64,000 nucleotides of DNA from Marinomonas atlantica (GTDB lineage: Bacteria > Pseudomonadota > Gammaproteobacteria > Pseudomonadales > Marinomonadaceae), in contig NZ_LTAW01000003.1 of assembly GCF_001639725.1 (NCBI RefSeq), forward strand, positions 124,001-188,000. The letters run 5' to 3'. Positions 62,362-64,000 of the stretch are shown here, in pieces (the stretch's first letter is position 1; every line of letters starts with the position of its first letter). The notes below the pieces were generated by a model, which was not told the DNA's origin, did no database searches, and saw only the letters and a program-made list of their open reading frames with translations. Both the position numbers and the translations under genes were made by a program.

Positions 62362-63734
62362 GGTTGGGTGATTCCTAGTCCTAAAGCGAGGCCTAAATCC
62401 ACGCGATTACTCAGTTGCTGAAATAACAAAGTATCGAGTTGTGCTTGAAGGTTAAACACGGCCTGTTGCGCGCTGATTAAATCGTTCAGTGCAACAATTC
62501 CGGAGCGATATTTTTGCTCGTACTGTTGGCGATTACTCTCTGCACTGTTGAGGGCGGCTTTCAGATATTGTTGGCGTTGCGTGAGTACTTGCTCTTGACC
62601 CAGTGTATTTTCCACTTCGTTCACGGCTGTTAACAGTGTTTCACGGTAATCTTGATAGGCTTGCGCTGTCTCTAATTGCGCGATTTTATAGTTCGCTTTT
62701 AACCGGTCACCTTGAAATAGCGGCGCGCTAAGTTGTCCAAGCAAAGACCAAATAGGAGACACAAATAATGCGTCTCGCAATGATGATCCGCTATCGCTTA
62801 ATTCGGCACTCAGACTGAGCGATGGAAGCATATCTTTATAGGCGACACTGGTCTCCAAATCAGCGGCTTCAATGCTCAGATAAGCGGCACGTAAGTCAGG
62901 GCGCTGACTTAAGTCTTGTATCGGCAATTGATTGAGATCGAGCCAAACCGAAGGGTAATTCTTTGGAACAGTAAACGGCTCCGTTTGATTTGAGCCCATT
63001 AATAGGCGTAGTGATCGTTTGCTGCTGGCAAATTCTTCTTGATATTGAGCGAGCGATGCTCGGGATTGAGACGTCGCAGTCTTAGCTTCGTCTAGGTTTT
63101 CTAACGTTCCCAAGCCATTTCGAAATCGCTGTACAATCAAGCGCTCGTTGGTTTCCAGCAAGGCTAAACGCTTCTTCTCAATCGAAATTGCATGTTGATT
63201 GGCGACAAGCTGTAACCAATGTTTCATGACGCTGCTGACAAGTGTCGCCTGACTGGCTCGAAAAAGTTCATGGGCGCTAGCAAGATTTTTCTGAGCGGCG
63301 TTTTCGGCGTCGGCAAGCTTGGACCAAACATCCAATTGCCAGCTTATATTGACACTACTAGAGTAACGCGTATCACTATTTTCCACTTCATTAGCCGATA
63401 CGCTGGCATTTGCTTGAGGTAAACGGTTTGCACGCGAGACGTTTACAGATAACCGATTAGCTTCGAGTGACAATGCAGTCCTTTGTAGACTCGGATTGCC
63501 TTTGAGTGCCTGCTCTATTAAATTCAAAAGAATTGGGTCTGGTATTAAGTCTAATAAAGTTGTTGTTTGTTGAGTACTTAGGCCACGATTGAACAGTTGT
63601 TGGTTTTCAGCGGCTAAGGTGTTATTCGCGTTTTGAGAATAGCTCTGTTGCTCAGAAGGCGTTACGCTACAACCGAATAAGCTAAGACTTAAAATGGCTG
63701 TAAGTAGCAAAGAAATGAGTCTCGAAGAAAACAC
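62358..63734 (-). CDS. Outer-membrane efflux lipoprotein (TolC/NodT family)
   Basis: A 458-residue outer-membrane factor with a lipoprotein signal (LSLFGC, mature Cys ~22) and two TolC repeats, each a helix pair with beta strands (VNVSRANRLPQANASVSANE; VAYKDMLPSLSLSAELSDSG). It is the first gene of the RND operon. GTG start at 63734 with a weak ribosome-binding site. The 266 bp from here to the window end contain no gene I can support, only the AT-rich upstream region with the promoter. Confidence 0.9.
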   Translation of the reverse strand: MFSSRLISLLLTAILSLSLFGCSVTPSEQQSYSQNANNTLAAENQQLFNRGLSTQQTTTLLDLIPDPILLNLIEQALKGNPSLQRTALSLEANRLSVNVSRANRLPQANASVSANEVENSDTRYSSSVNISWQLDVWSKLADAENAAQKNLASAHELFRASQATLVSSVMKHWLQLVANQHAISIEKKRLALLETNERLIVQRFRNGLGTLENLDEAKTATSQSRASLAQYQEEFASSKRSLRLLMGSNQTEPFTVPKNYPSVWLDLNQLPIQDLSQRPDLRAAYLSIEAADLETSVAYKDMLPSLSLSAELSDSGSSLRDALFVSPIWSLLGQLSAPLFQGDRLKANYKIAQLETAQAYQDYRETLLTAVNEVENTLGQEQVLTQRQQYLKAALNSAESNRQQYEQKYRSGIVALNDLISAQQAVFNLQAQLDTLLFQQLSNRVDLGLALGLGITQP

Positions 63735-64000
63735 TGGATTAGGCTTCCGTACTATTTAGGTAGATTCAACAGGAATATGAAGGATGACCTTCACAAAGAC
63801 TAGACACTTTTCATAGATTTACATAACGCAACTTAGCAGTGTAAACAGCTCTGTAATGAATAGACATGCTTTCTGACTATTAGTTTAATAACCATGATTT
63901 AAGTGCCTTTCGGCATAGCAAATATTTTTATCAACTTGGTGTGCGAGTACACTTTTAAAATGAGTTTACCTTGGTATATTTACATGATTAAAACGTGTCA

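Overview
The window is a chromosomal segment from a marine gammaproteobacterium, most likely Marinomonas or a close Oceanospirillales relative. This is inferred from the mix of housekeeping genes, the conserved uvrY-uvrC-pgsA-glyW-cysT-leuZ order also seen in E. coli, and the set of marine-type genes (DUF4212/ActP, a symporter-type histidine kinase, BluB). No 16S rRNA gene is present to settle it.

Layout. Bases 1-15.7 kb are core genome: the end of a porin, ftsK-lolA-rarA-crcB-serS, a stand-alone cobA, the tusDCBE sulfur relay, yccA, hpf, a DnaT-like plus lambda-P-like replication pair, uvrY-uvrC-pgsA and three tRNA genes (Gly-GCC, Cys-GCA, Leu-UAA). A 13.1 kb prophage (15753-28849) sits in the 3' end of tRNA-Leu and is bounded by a 27-bp direct repeat. 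Bases 28.9-34.7 kb are accessory in character: a LysR regulator, a DUF1127 protein, an AT-rich trio (CHASE2 membrane protein, secreted Cys protein, M48-type lipoprotein), an HTH regulator and a DksA-like zinc protein. From 34.7 to 46 kb come ppsA/ppsR, rnr-rlmB and a cobalamin-salvage cluster (cobT-cobS-cobC-TRIC channel-cobO). From 45.5 to 64 kb there is a Fur-box gene, YitT, RsuA, a HutZ-like protein, a TetR regulator, a large SSS-family hybrid histidine kinase, SlyD, BluB, DUF4212-ActP and a tripartite RND efflux operon.

The prophage is the most unusual element. It has no terminase, portal, tail or tape-measure gene. It encodes a phiX174-A/PM2-P12-type rolling-circle initiator, a small packaging-type ATPase, a 287-residue protein whose pattern resembles the corticovirus PM2 P2 double-jelly-roll capsid protein, a run of small single-span membrane proteins, spike-like proteins (one with a nonapeptide repeat stalk) and a DUF1353-lytic transglycosylase fusion. 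A CI/S24 repressor and a tyrosine integrase run divergently from the late operon. This is what is expected of an integrated tailless, membrane-containing dsDNA virus. Its ends carry a strong LexA box and paired direct repeats that look like integrase arm sites.

Gene cooperation. The cob genes with BluB would make and attach dimethylbenzimidazole and finish cobalamin. PpsR controls PpsA. The tus genes supply sulfur for tRNA 2-thiouridine. All protein identities come from reading motifs by eye, and no database search was run.
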